NCBI GenBank assembly: GCA_018266455.1
Contig: JAFEAJ010000008.1
Span: 274,445-338,444, forward strand
Source: Bacteroidota bacterium
Lineage (GTDB): Bacteria; Bacteroidota; Bacteroidia; Chitinophagales; Chitinophagaceae
Length of the DNA stretch: 64,000 bases
Direction of reading: 5' to 3'
In this document: positions 8,772-18,000 of the stretch, one piece after another
Layout of the letters: each line of letters starts with the position of its first letter
Numbering within the stretch: position 1 is the stretch's first letter
The notes under the pieces: generated by a model
What the model was told of the DNA's origin: nothing
Seen by the model: the letters and a program-made list of their open reading frames with translations, nothing else
The model's database searches: none
Program-made: the position numbers and the translations under genes

Positions 8772-10295
8772 ATGTCAACCAAAAAGGCAATGCTTATTAT
8801 CATGGATGGGTGGGGCCTTGGCAAGATAAACTCGTCTGATGCGATCCGGCATTCTAAAACTCCTTTCGTAAGTGCCCTATATAATAAATACCCGAATACT
8901 ACCCTTGTAACCTGTGGCGAAGCAGTTGGCCTGCCCGACGGTCAAATGGGCAATTCCGAAGTTGGGCATTTAAATCTCGGCGCGGGAAGGATTGTTTACC
9001 AGGAACTCCAAAGAATCAATGTGGCGGTACGTGATGGCTCTTTTGCAAAAAACCATGTATTGCTCAATTCCATCAGGTATGCTAAAACGAATAATAAGGC
9101 CCTTCATCTTTTAGGTTTGGTAAGCGATGGCGGGGTCCATTCGCATATCAATCACCTGAAAGAAATCATCGGCACCTGCAATAAAGAAGGGCTTAGCCGG
9201 GTTTATGTGCATGTGTTCACCGATGGAAGGGACACCGACCCTAAAAGCGGATTGGGGTTTATTGAAAGCTTACAGGAGCACCTTGATAAAAATGTGGGAA
9301 AAATTGCTACAGTTAGCGGCCGGTATTATGCCATGGACAGAGATAAAAGATGGGAACGCGTGAAACTGGCTTATGATGCCATGGTAAATGGCGCCGGCCA
9401 GAAAGCTGGCAGCGGTATTGAGGCCATTGAAAAATCGTATGCCAATAATGTCACAGATGAGTTCATCAAGCCTACTGTTATTACAGAAAATAATCAACCG
9501 GTAGCAACGATAAAGAATAATGACGTTGTTATATGTTTCAATTTCCGAACGGACAGGTGCCGCGAAATAACAGAGGCGCTCACACAAACTGATGTTCCTG
9601 AGCAGGGAATGAAAAAGCTTTCGTTGCATTATACCACCATGACCCAATACGACCATACCTTCAAAAATGTGAATATCATTTTTGAGAATGATGACTTGAC
9701 AAACACATTGGGAGAAATGATTGCAAAGGCCGGGCTAAAACAAATCCGTATTGCCGAAACAGAAAAATACCCGCATGTTACTTTCTTTTTCAGTGGCGGA
9801 AGGGAAAAACCTTTTGATGGCGAAAGAAGGATCATGATCCCTTCGCCGAAAGTAGCTACTTATGACCTGAAGCCAGAGATGAGCGCTTACGAAGTAACTG
9901 ATGCTATTGTGCCCGAAATCGAAAAAAAATCTGCTGATTTTATCTGCCTGAATTTTGCCAATGCAGATATGGTTGGCCACACAGGCTTTTGGGATGCTGC
10001 TGTTAAAGCGGTGGAAACTGTTGATAAATGCGTGGAGCGTGTTGTGACCGCCGCTTTGAATAATGGTTATGTTGTTTTCCTTACCGCCGACCATGGCAAT
10101 GCGGATTACATGATCAATGAAGACGGGAGCCCAAATACCGCCCATACACTAAATCTTGTCCCTCTTTTTGTGATTGACAAAGATTGGAACGGGACTGTAA
10201 AACCCGGCAAGCTCGGCGACATTGCGCCCAGCATACTCACTTTGATGGGCCTTGAAATACCAAAAGAAATGACAGGAGATGTGCTGGTAAGCTGA
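8772..10295 (+). CDS. gpmI: 2,3-bisphosphoglycerate-independent phosphoglycerate mutase
   Basis: Interconverts 3- and 2-phosphoglycerate in glycolysis and gluconeogenesis through a phosphoserine intermediate, with two Mn ions. The 507 residues match the usual length. Metal ligands and active-site motifs are all present: MDGWG (Asp12), the nucleophile Ser62 in GNSEVGHLNLGAG, FTDGRDTDP, FNFRTDRCRE, FSGGREKPFDGE, NFANADMVGHTGFWDAA and TADHGNADYM. The gene appears monocistronic. A short GC-rich stretch after it (10306-10345) contains only weak stems, so a terminator there is uncertain. Confidence 0.97.
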   Translation: MSTKKAMLIIMDGWGLGKINSSDAIRHSKTPFVSALYNKYPNTTLVTCGEAVGLPDGQMGNSEVGHLNLGAGRIVYQELQRINVAVRDGSFAKNHVLLNSIRYAKTNNKALHLLGLVSDGGVHSHINHLKEIIGTCNKEGLSRVYVHVFTDGRDTDPKSGLGFIESLQEHLDKNVGKIATVSGRYYAMDRDKRWERVKLAYDAMVNGAGQKAGSGIEAIEKSYANNVTDEFIKPTVITENNQPVATIKNNDVVICFNFRTDRCREITEALTQTDVPEQGMKKLSLHYTTMTQYDHTFKNVNIIFENDDLTNTLGEMIAKAGLKQIRIAETEKYPHVTFFFSGGREKPFDGERRIMIPSPKVATYDLKPEMSAYEVTDAIVPEIEKKSADFICLNFANADMVGHTGFWDAAVKAVETVDKCVERVVTAALNNGYVVFLTADHGNADYMINEDGSPNTAHTLNLVPLFVIDKDWNGTVKPGKLGDIAPSILTLMGLEIPKEMTGDVLVS

Positions 10296-10445
10296 TTTGT
10301 TGATACCCCCGGCTATGAGGGGAAAACCGGCTTATATCCAAACCGGCAACGTGTCAACTCTTCAACAATCTATGCTTGTTTTTTACGAACAAAGCAGCTT
10401 TCACATGTAAAAATTGTCTAAATTACAGGCTACTAAAAGTCTTTC

Positions 10446-11021
10446 ATGACCGAGGAAGCCATTTTTCAAGGTTGCATAAAGAACCAGGCTGCTGCTCAAC
10501 GTGAGCTGTACAACAGGTATAGCCCTAAAATGTTAGCAGTTTGTTATCGTTATGCACACAACCGTGAAGACGCTGAAGATATGCTGCAGGAAGGGTTTAT
10601 TAAAGTCTTTTCGCAGATTCATACTTTTCAGAACAAAGGGGCTTTCGAAGGATGGGTGAGGCGGATAATGGTGCATACCTGCATTAACAACTTAAAAAAG
10701 AACAAACGCTTTAATGAAAGCGTGGATATTATATACGCGAGCAGCATACAGGTAAGAGAAGAAACTGTGCCGTCAATTGTGCAGGCTAAACAAATAGTTG
10801 AATGTATTAGAATGCTGCCAATTGGCTACCGGACTGTTTTGAACTTATATGCAATTGAGGGCTACTCTCATAAAGAAATTGGCGAAATGCTTGAAATAGA
10901 AGAGAGCACCAGCCGGTCACAATATACGAGGGCAAAACAAATGCTGGAAGAGATCCTGATCAAAAAGAAAATCATCCAGAAGCCAAAAGAAAAAACAGGA
11001 TGGCTCGCGGTGATCAAATAG
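10446..11021 (+). CDS. RNA polymerase sigma-70 factor, ECF subfamily
   Basis: A 191-residue sigma factor. Region 2 (about 20-90) includes NREDAEDMLQEGFIKVFSQI and FEGWVRRIMVHTCINNL. Region 4 (about 115-170) contains LPIGYRTVLNLYAIEGYSHKEIGEML, a helix-turn-helix that would read the -35 element. It sits 48 bases ahead of a gene for an inner-membrane-anchored protein, the usual position of an anti-sigma partner, and the two are probably one transcript ending at the hairpin at 12548-12580. The C-terminal extension of about 20 basic residues (KKKIIQKPKEKTGWLAVIK) is longer than usual. Confidence 0.93.
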   Translation: MTEEAIFQGCIKNQAAAQRELYNRYSPKMLAVCYRYAHNREDAEDMLQEGFIKVFSQIHTFQNKGAFEGWVRRIMVHTCINNLKKNKRFNESVDIIYASSIQVREETVPSIVQAKQIVECIRMLPIGYRTVLNLYAIEGYSHKEIGEMLEIEESTSRSQYTRAKQMLEEILIKKKIIQKPKEKTGWLAVIK

Positions 11022-11069
11022 CAATAAAAATTAATCCTCTGAAAAAATGCCCAAAAACATATAATTGCC

Positions 11070-12524
11070 ATGGAAAGGAATTTTTACAATGAAGATTTTG
11101 AGGACCTGATTCGGCAAAAGGCGGGCCAGTACAAAATGTACCCTTCTGACAAAGTTTGGAAGAATATCAATGCCTCTTTACACACCCGGAAAAGATGGTT
11201 TATCGCAAGCATGTTCACTTTAATCACCGGCATTTTATTTTTTGCCGGTAAAGAATTATTAGCTCCATCATCTCCTGTTCATGTTAGTACAAAAGCTCCT
11301 GATAAGAAGGCAGATAAAAGTAGCAGCAACACAATCAATTCAGGCAGCAATAATGAAAGCAGCATAACCCGGGAAAACAAAACTGTTGAGATTTCAATTG
11401 CCCCGGCATTTGCAGTCTTTAGCGCTGAAGAAATCCTTGAAAAAAAGAGGCCTGAAGTTGTTGCCGTTTCTCAGGCAAGCACTTCCGTGAACACCATCAG
11501 CGGCGCCCTGGCAGAATTGGCAGCCACAAAAATTGAACCTTTGGATTTTTTGAATGATGCCGGTAATGGCTTACCACCTGTTTACAACAATTATTTATAT
11601 ACACGCAAAGCCGGCCTGCTCCCAATTGGCAAACAAACAAACATCAATATCGAAGCTGTCACACCTGGATCGATTGACCCGGGAACTAAGACAATTCAAA
11701 CTTATTCTTCGGGTATGGTATTCGATAAAAAACAAATGGCTATTATACAAAACACAGCTCCCTATGAATTGATCTCTCCTAAAAAGCTGAATAGAAAATA
11801 CTGGCAGCTTTATATTACCCCAATCCTCACTTACCGAACACTTTCAGGCGCCGCTTTTGCTGCTGCAAAATCAGACATACAAAATGGGCCAATTGCAACT
11901 GCTTCGCAGGATGCCAACCCGAACCTATATGCCAATAATAAGCCTGCCATTGGTTTTGAAATCGGAAGTGATTTGTTGTTCCGGTTCACCAGGAACCTAA
12001 GCTTCAAAGCTGGCCTTCAGTTCAATTACAGCAGGTACACGATAAACGCTTATGCTTCAAATACACAGCCTGCCATCATTGCTTTGAATTTTAACGGGTA
12101 TCCCGGCAGTACCATCACAGCATATACAAATATTGGCACAGTTGGCGGAAAAGCCGTTGTGAACCTGCAGAACCAATATTTCCAGTTATCTGTGCCACTT
12201 GGTTTTGAAATGAGGATAATTGGCAATGAAAAACTGCAATTGAATATCGGAGCTACAGTACAGCCTTCCTACCTGCTGAACCGCGATTCTTACCTGCTGA
12301 CAGCAGATTTTGCCAACTATACTCAAGAGCCATCATTGTTCAGGCGATGGAATGTAAATGCCGCAGTCGAAGCTTTTATTTCTTACAAAACAGGAAAGAT
12401 CCGCTGGCAGGTAGGCCCGCAATTCCGCTACCAGCTTTTGTCCACTTATACAACGGAATATCCCATCAACGAGAACCTGAAAGGGTTCGGTATAAAATTC
12501 GGCATCAGCAAAACCATCTGGTAA
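11070..12524 (+). CDS. Membrane-anchored protein with outer-membrane-barrel-like C-terminal region, possible anti-sigma partner
   Basis: A 484-residue protein in three parts. Residues 1-42 are charged and presumably cytoplasmic (NEDFEDLIRQKAGQYKMYPS). Residues 43-59 form a membrane helix (WFIASMFTLITGILFFA). A Ser/Asn/Lys-rich linker of about 150 residues leads to a C-terminal region (about 240-484) rich in alternating aromatic and polar strands, with FEIGSDLLFRF, LSFKAGLQFNYSRY and WQVGPQFRYQLL, much like PorT/OmpA-type outer-membrane barrels. It follows an ECF sigma gene by 48 bases, so the N-terminal tail may bind that sigma factor. This is inference: no zinc motif or other known anti-sigma signature is visible. 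It could instead be a plain barrel protein with an odd signal anchor. Confidence 0.65.
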   Translation: MERNFYNEDFEDLIRQKAGQYKMYPSDKVWKNINASLHTRKRWFIASMFTLITGILFFAGKELLAPSSPVHVSTKAPDKKADKSSSNTINSGSNNESSITRENKTVEISIAPAFAVFSAEEILEKKRPEVVAVSQASTSVNTISGALAELAATKIEPLDFLNDAGNGLPPVYNNYLYTRKAGLLPIGKQTNINIEAVTPGSIDPGTKTIQTYSSGMVFDKKQMAIIQNTAPYELISPKKLNRKYWQLYITPILTYRTLSGAAFAAAKSDIQNGPIATASQDANPNLYANNKPAIGFEIGSDLLFRFTRNLSFKAGLQFNYSRYTINAYASNTQPAIIALNFNGYPGSTITAYTNIGTVGGKAVVNLQNQYFQLSVPLGFEMRIIGNEKLQLNIGATVQPSYLLNRDSYLLTADFANYTQEPSLFRRWNVNAAVEAFISYKTGKIRWQVGPQFRYQLLSTYTTEYPINENLKGFGIKFGISKTIW

Positions 12525-12547
12525 TAATTCAATAAGCTTAATTTTGC

Positions 12548-12580
12548 AAAGCTGTGATCATATGATCACAGCTTTTTTTA
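12548..12580 (+). terminator. Intrinsic terminator after the ECF sigma operon
   Basis: Arms AAAGCTGTGATCA and its exact reverse complement meet around a central TA in a 28-base perfect palindrome (12548-12575), followed by a run of T residues up to 12579. It lies 24 bases after the stop codon of the membrane-anchored protein and isolates that unit from the lipoprotein-uvrC pair. Confidence 0.85.
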
Positions 12581-12605
12581 TGAACCCAATAAAATCCATT
12601 TGCAA

Positions 12606-13184
12606 ATGAAAAAAATTTTTGTCTTCACGGCAATTTTATCCGGTATCGCCTTCGCATGCAAAAACAAGCAAAAAAAAGAAACAATAAGGCAACAGGGAAA
12701 AGAAAATTTTTTTCACGTTTACCAGTTCCTTCAAAGTGAAATCCAATATGTCGATTCCTTACCGATAGGCATTGCTAAATACGCTACCTATAATAATAAA
12801 ACCGACACCTTCTATATAAAAATGCCCGAGTTTGATAAAATTGCAGGAGGTTTCCTCTGCAATGAGCTCAAACCTGAAATTTTTGAGAAAGAGTTTTCAG
12901 AAAGCGCTTTTATGGACCAAACAACCCACAGTGCTACTTTCACCTACGCTGCTCAAAACCCGGAACTTGAATTGCAGCGGGTAGATGTGCTTGCAAAAAC
13001 GAACGAAAGCACAAACAACGTTAGCAGCGTGTATCTTGAAAAAACAAAACACAGCAGCGATACGTTGATACAACAGAAGCTATTATGGAGGACAAGGACA
13101 AGCTGTGAAATAATAACCAGTGAACAGGCGCCTGGCAAAAAACCTGTTATTAGCCAAACAAAATTAGTTTGGGGAATTGAATAA
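12606..13184 (+). CDS. Predicted lipoprotein of unknown function
   Basis: The ATG at 12606 gives MKKIFVFTAILSGIAFACKNKQ, a lipoprotein signal with the lipobox cysteine at residue 18 (FAC then Lys). A TTG two codons upstream would only add two residues. The mature protein (about 175 residues) is lysine-rich after the cysteine and then mixed, with no motif I recognise. The stop is 12 bases before uvrC, so the two are probably co-transcribed, although nothing links a lipoprotein to excision repair. The gene starts just after a strong terminator, so its promoter must be in the short region 12576-12605 or rely on read-through. Confidence 0.75.
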   Translation: MKKIFVFTAILSGIAFACKNKQKKETIRQQGKENFFHVYQFLQSEIQYVDSLPIGIAKYATYNNKTDTFYIKMPEFDKIAGGFLCNELKPEIFEKEFSESAFMDQTTHSATFTYAAQNPELELQRVDVLAKTNESTNNVSSVYLEKTKHSSDTLIQQKLLWRTRTSCEIITSEQAPGKKPVISQTKLVWGIE

Positions 13185-13196
13185 ACTGATGGAGCA

Positions 13197-15020
13197 ATGA
13201 CCCAACATGAATTTAAACATATCGCAATTTCGCTTCCGAGCCAGCCAGGCATATACAAATATTTTGATGAAGAAAATGAACTGCTCTATGTTGGTAAAGC
13301 CAAGAACATCAGGAAAAGAGTAAGCTCCTATTTTTCAAAAACGTTCACTACGTATAAAACGCATGAGCTTGTCCAGCGCATCCGCTATATTGAGTTCACC
13401 ATTGTGAATTCCGAGCAGGATGCTTTTTTCCTAGAAAATTCACTCATCAAACAGTTTCAGCCAAAATTCAACATCAATTTAAAAGATGATAAAAGCTATC
13501 CTTTCATCGTCATTAAAAATGAGCCGTTCCCCAGGATTTTTCTAACAAGGAAAAAAATCAATGACGGGTCACAGTATCTCGGCCCATTCACCTCCGTAGC
13601 AAAAGTGAGGGAACTGATCCAATTTATAAGAATAGCTATACCGCTTCGTACCTGCAAGCTTAATTTAACAGAAACGAACATCCGCAAAAAGAAATTTAAA
13701 GTTTGCCTGGAATACCATCTCGGGAATTGCAAAGGCCCTTGCGAGGCACTACAATCTGCAGAGGAATACCAGCAGGGGCTTGAGCAGGCAAAAAACATAC
13801 TGAAAGGAGACCTTGGCCCGGTGATACAGCATTTTAAAAAAGAAATGAAAGAAGCGGCCGGTGAAATGAAATTCGAAAAGGCAGAAATCATTAAGAAAAA
13901 AATAGAGCACCTTGAAAATTATCAGGCCAGGTCAGTTATTGTGAGCAAACACATTGCTGGCGCAGATGTGTTCACTATTGCTACAGAAGGTGAAATTGCC
14001 TTCGTAAATTATTTGATGGTAGAGAACGGAGCTGTTGTGCATACCCACACGCTAAAAATTGAACGGCAGGTGGAGGAACCCGTTGAAGATGTGCTGGCAC
14101 AAGCGATTGCCAGTTTGCGGGAAACCTTCAACAGCAAAGCCACTGAAATCATCGTGCCTTTTCCTATTGCATTCCCGCAGCAAGGCATCAAAGTTTCTGT
14201 GCCTAAAGCCGGGGACAAAAAACAACTGCTTGACCTTTCTGAAAAAAATGTTGCTTATTTCAGGGAAGACCTGAAAAGGAAAAAAACTTTGCAACTGCAT
14301 GAAAAAACCGATTCGGATCATGCTGCAGTTTTAACTGAATTGCAACAGGGCCTGCAATTGCCCGCAATTCCCCTGCACATAGAATGTTTTGACAACTCCA
14401 ATTTCCAGGGAAGCTTTCCTGTATCCGCAATGGTATGTTTCAAGAATGGGGTAGCCAGCAAAAAAGATTATCGCCATTTTAATGTAAAAACCGTAAAAGG
14501 CATCAATGATTTTGCTACCATGAAAGAAGTGGTTTTAAGAAGATATAAAAGGTTATTGGAAGAGAACCAGCCTTTGCCCGAATTGGTAATCATTGATGGG
14601 GGCAAAGGCCAGCTCAGTGCCGCTATGGAAAGTATTGATGAACTAAAGCTGGCAGGTAAAATGACTGTGGTTGGGCTGGCAAAAAATGAAGAAGAAATTT
14701 TTTTCCCGGGCGATAGTGAATCCATCAAACTTCCATTCAACAGTGAAGGCCTGAAGCTGATCAGGATGATAAGAGATGAAGTGCACCGCTTTGGCATTAC
14801 TTTTCATCGAAAAAAGCGAAGCCAAGGAACATTTATCAATGAACTGGAACAAATAAAGGGCATTGGCAAAAGCACCGCAGATATCTTATTGAAAGAATTT
14901 CATTCAGTGAATAAAATCAGGCTCTTAACGGATAAAGAGATTACAAAAGCAATTGGTGCTGCCAAAGCAAAAATAATCATCGGCTATTTTGAGAAAGGAA
15001 AGCAGCAACAGGACAATTAA
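13197..15020 (+). CDS. uvrC: Excinuclease ABC subunit C
   Basis: The nuclease of nucleotide excision repair; with UvrAB it cuts on both sides of a lesion. The 607 residues match the family. Domains in order: GIY-YIG nuclease at about 15-95 (QPGIYKYF, ELLYVGKAKNIRKRV), UVR UvrB-binding helix near 220-240 (EMKFEKAEIIKKKIEHLE), RNase H-like C-terminal nuclease (IECFDNSNFQGSFPVSAMV, LVIIDGGKGQLSAA, VHRFGITFHRKKR), and a helix-hairpin-helix tail (LEQIKGIGKSTADILLKEF). The ATG at 13197 is preceded by a GGAG ribosome-binding site. A bidirectional hairpin terminator follows within 60 bases. Confidence 0.97.
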   Translation: MTQHEFKHIAISLPSQPGIYKYFDEENELLYVGKAKNIRKRVSSYFSKTFTTYKTHELVQRIRYIEFTIVNSEQDAFFLENSLIKQFQPKFNINLKDDKSYPFIVIKNEPFPRIFLTRKKINDGSQYLGPFTSVAKVRELIQFIRIAIPLRTCKLNLTETNIRKKKFKVCLEYHLGNCKGPCEALQSAEEYQQGLEQAKNILKGDLGPVIQHFKKEMKEAAGEMKFEKAEIIKKKIEHLENYQARSVIVSKHIAGADVFTIATEGEIAFVNYLMVENGAVVHTHTLKIERQVEEPVEDVLAQAIASLRETFNSKATEIIVPFPIAFPQQGIKVSVPKAGDKKQLLDLSEKNVAYFREDLKRKKTLQLHEKTDSDHAAVLTELQQGLQLPAIPLHIECFDNSNFQGSFPVSAMVCFKNGVASKKDYRHFNVKTVKGINDFATMKEVVLRRYKRLLEENQPLPELVIIDGGKGQLSAAMESIDELKLAGKMTVVGLAKNEEEIFFPGDSESIKLPFNSEGLKLIRMIRDEVHRFGITFHRKKRSQGTFINELEQIKGIGKSTADILLKEFHSVNKIRLLTDKEITKAIGAAKAKIIIGYFEKGKQQQDN

Positions 15021-15050
15021 AGCAACGAAGATTTTAATTTCTTATAAACT

Positions 15051-15075
15051 AAAAACCCCGCCATTAGCGGGGTTT
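15051..15075. terminator. Bidirectional terminator between uvrC and the FG-GAP protein gene
   Basis: AAACCCCGC (15053-15061), the loop CATTA and GCGGGGTTT (15067-15075) form a GC-rich hairpin. On the minus strand it is followed by TTTTT, on the plus strand by a shorter T tract. It lies between two converging genes and can serve both, the minus-strand gene more strongly. Confidence 0.85.
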
Positions 15076-15097
15076 GGATTTGACATGCTGGCCTGTT

Positions 15098-18000
15098 TTA
15101 TTTTACTGTGACCTGCTTTGGTGCGAATAAGCTGTTAACCAATTGCACAAAATAACTGCCCTTGGCATAACCAATCAGCGAGATGGTAGTCTGGTCATTG
15201 TTATTATTTAGCTGGTATTGCCCCACAACAGCACCGGATGAATTGACAATCCTTACCATGCTGCTTGCAACCCCTTTATGTACAATAGTAATGTGGTCTG
15301 TTGCAGGGTTTGGATAAATGTTGAACTCTACGCCAGAACCTGCAATGGTAGCAAAAACTACGCTACTGAATGTTGCCCTGCCATTCTTATCAACCTCTTT
15401 CAGGCGATAATAATGTGTGCCAGCTGAAGGATGATAATGTGTGAAAGCATAGCTTGAGGGAAGCATTGTGCCATTTGAAGTTACATAGCCGATTGAATCA
15501 AATTTGATCTTATCATCACTGTGCTCGATCACATATTCGTTCAAATCGTTTTCACCGGATGCCTTCCAGTTCAGTACGATGTCCTGGTTAACCGGCGTTG
15601 CTGTAAAGCTGATCAGGTCTAAAGGAAGCACGCCCGGGCTGTTGCCAAGCAAATAAGTTTGCGAATAAATCCATGGGCTATAGATCTGCCCAAAAGTAAC
15701 AGCAGTCGGGGCGTATTTAATCCTCACCCTTACTTTTGTAGCAAGTGCGGCTGATTTAGCAATAACAGCTTTAAGCTCTGTCCCTGCTGCAGGAATTGAA
15801 ATATAGCCAGGCTGGCTGCCGGAAGTGGTGATGTTATTTGTGATGGGTACGCCGCTAAAAGCTGTGCCGTTGGGTTTTGTTTCCCAAACCAATTTCCCTT
15901 TTACAGCCCCAAACGGTGATTGTACCGAAAGCCCAAGCCCAAAGTTGTTCTGGAGCAAGTTGGCTACATTTATCGGTCCTGAAAAATCGGGCTGATAAAG
16001 TTTAAGCACATTGCTTGCATTGCGGCCCGAATTGTTATTGCCGTAATAAATATAAACTTTACCTGTTTTTGTGCCGCTCGTCGCGTCAGTATACTGACCG
16101 ATGATCACATCGCTGTAACCATCGCCATTTACATCGCCTATGCCAGCCACGCTATTGTGAACAACCATTGTTGACGGCCCTGCCGGCGGCGTTTCCAGGT
16201 AAGTATTTGCCTTTTCATCAGAAAAAGTAGTAGCTATGGTTGAGGAAATACCCGATGGGCTGCCGGAGAAAATATATGACTCGCCTGTCAGGGGATTTGA
16301 GGAAGATGGTTCTGTTGCCCTGACAATCACATCGCTGTACCCATCGCCATTCACATCGCCCGCACTGGCCACGCTGGCGCCGAACTCATCGCCAACAGCC
16401 ACTCCATTCAAAATTGTTGAAGCCGAGGGGCCAGTACTGCTGCCTAAAAATATTTCTGCAGCACCTTTATCAGATGTGTTATTATCGAAAGAAGATGCCC
16501 CGACAATAATATCGCCGTACCCATCGCCATTCACATCGCCCGCATTGGCTACACTGATCCCAAAGTCTAAATTTGAAGTCCCATTGCTAAGGGTGTAATC
16601 CGGGCTCGCCCCATTGGCAATGCCGCTTTTGCCTCCCTTATAAACATAAGCAACTCCCGTATTGCTGCTAGTGCCAGGTGCTCCTATAACGATATCTGCA
16701 TACCCATCGCCATTCACATCGCCTGCATTTGATAAGGAAATTCCAAAGTGCTCTGTTTGGTTATTTGTGCTTGGTTGCAAAGTGGCGCTTATGGCTGGTG
16801 CTGAAGCAAAGAAACCTGAACTGCCATTATAAATATAAACAGCCCCGGTCCCAGGCAGGACGTTCGGGCTTGAGCTATTTACCCCGGGAGACCCGATAAT
16901 GACATCGCTATACCCATCGCCATTAATATCAGCGCTTGCCACTGCGCCCCCGAACAAACCACCTACAGTTGCCCCATTAAGCGTCATGTCGGGAGCAGCC
17001 CAATTTGCAATGCCGCTGGCGCTTCCCTTATAGAAATAAACATGGCCCGTGCCCCCTGGGCTGGGCTGTTTGGCCCCAACGATAAGATCGCTGTACCCAT
17101 CACCATTAATATCCCCTGCGGCTACGCTCCATCCTTCCTCGGTCAAACCGGTAACATTCAAAATAGAAGGAGTGGTATTGAGCCCTGTGGGGCTGCCATA
17201 ATATAAAAAAGCAGCGCCGTTTAATGCACCAAACGAATATCCTATTGAGCCAATAACAACATCGTTATACCCGTCGCCATTCACATCGCCCGCACTCGAT
17301 ACGCTTAATCCATAACGGTCTCCAGGAGCGCCTTCTCCTATCATTGATAATGTATTCGTGCTGGTTGAGCCATCAGGGTTTCCAATATATGCGTAAACAG
17401 CACCCGTTGCAGTCGTTAAATTGGGAGATCCGATAAGGACATCACTATAGCCATCGCCATTCACATCGCCTGCGCTCTGTACTGCTGCGCCTAATTTACC
17501 GCCAGATGCTCCATTTATTGTCAATGCCGGGCTAGCCGCGTTTGCTATGCCTGAAGATGTGCCTTCGTACACATAAGCTGCCCCATTATTTAATGATGCC
17601 CCATAGGCGCCAATAATTATGTCCGCATAAGCATCGCCGTTCATGTCGCCTGCCCCGGAAACAGAAAATCCAAAATAATTGTTTGTTGCAGCGCCGTTCA
17701 GGGTTGTGGCGAGGCTGGTATTATTGACAATACCGGAACTGCTGCCTTTAAAAATATATGCAGCCCCGGTGTTGGTGGAAACCCCGGGAGCCCCAACAAC
17801 CACATCGCTATATCCATCGCCATTCACATCGCCCGCACTGGCCACGCTCCATCCAAAGCCATCATTGGAAGCGCCGCCATTATTTATTGTCCCGGAAGCG
17901 CTTGCGCTTGTGCCGCTTGCAATGCCAGAACCGCCACTGCTGTTAAAAATGTACGCAGCTCCTGTGTTTGAGCTTACTCCTGGAGCACCAACAATTACGT

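Noticed and set aside
12551..12572. CRP-like operator TGTGA...TCACA
   Set aside because: The half-sites are 8 bases apart rather than 6, and the palindrome is followed by a T run after a stop codon, which fits a terminator better.
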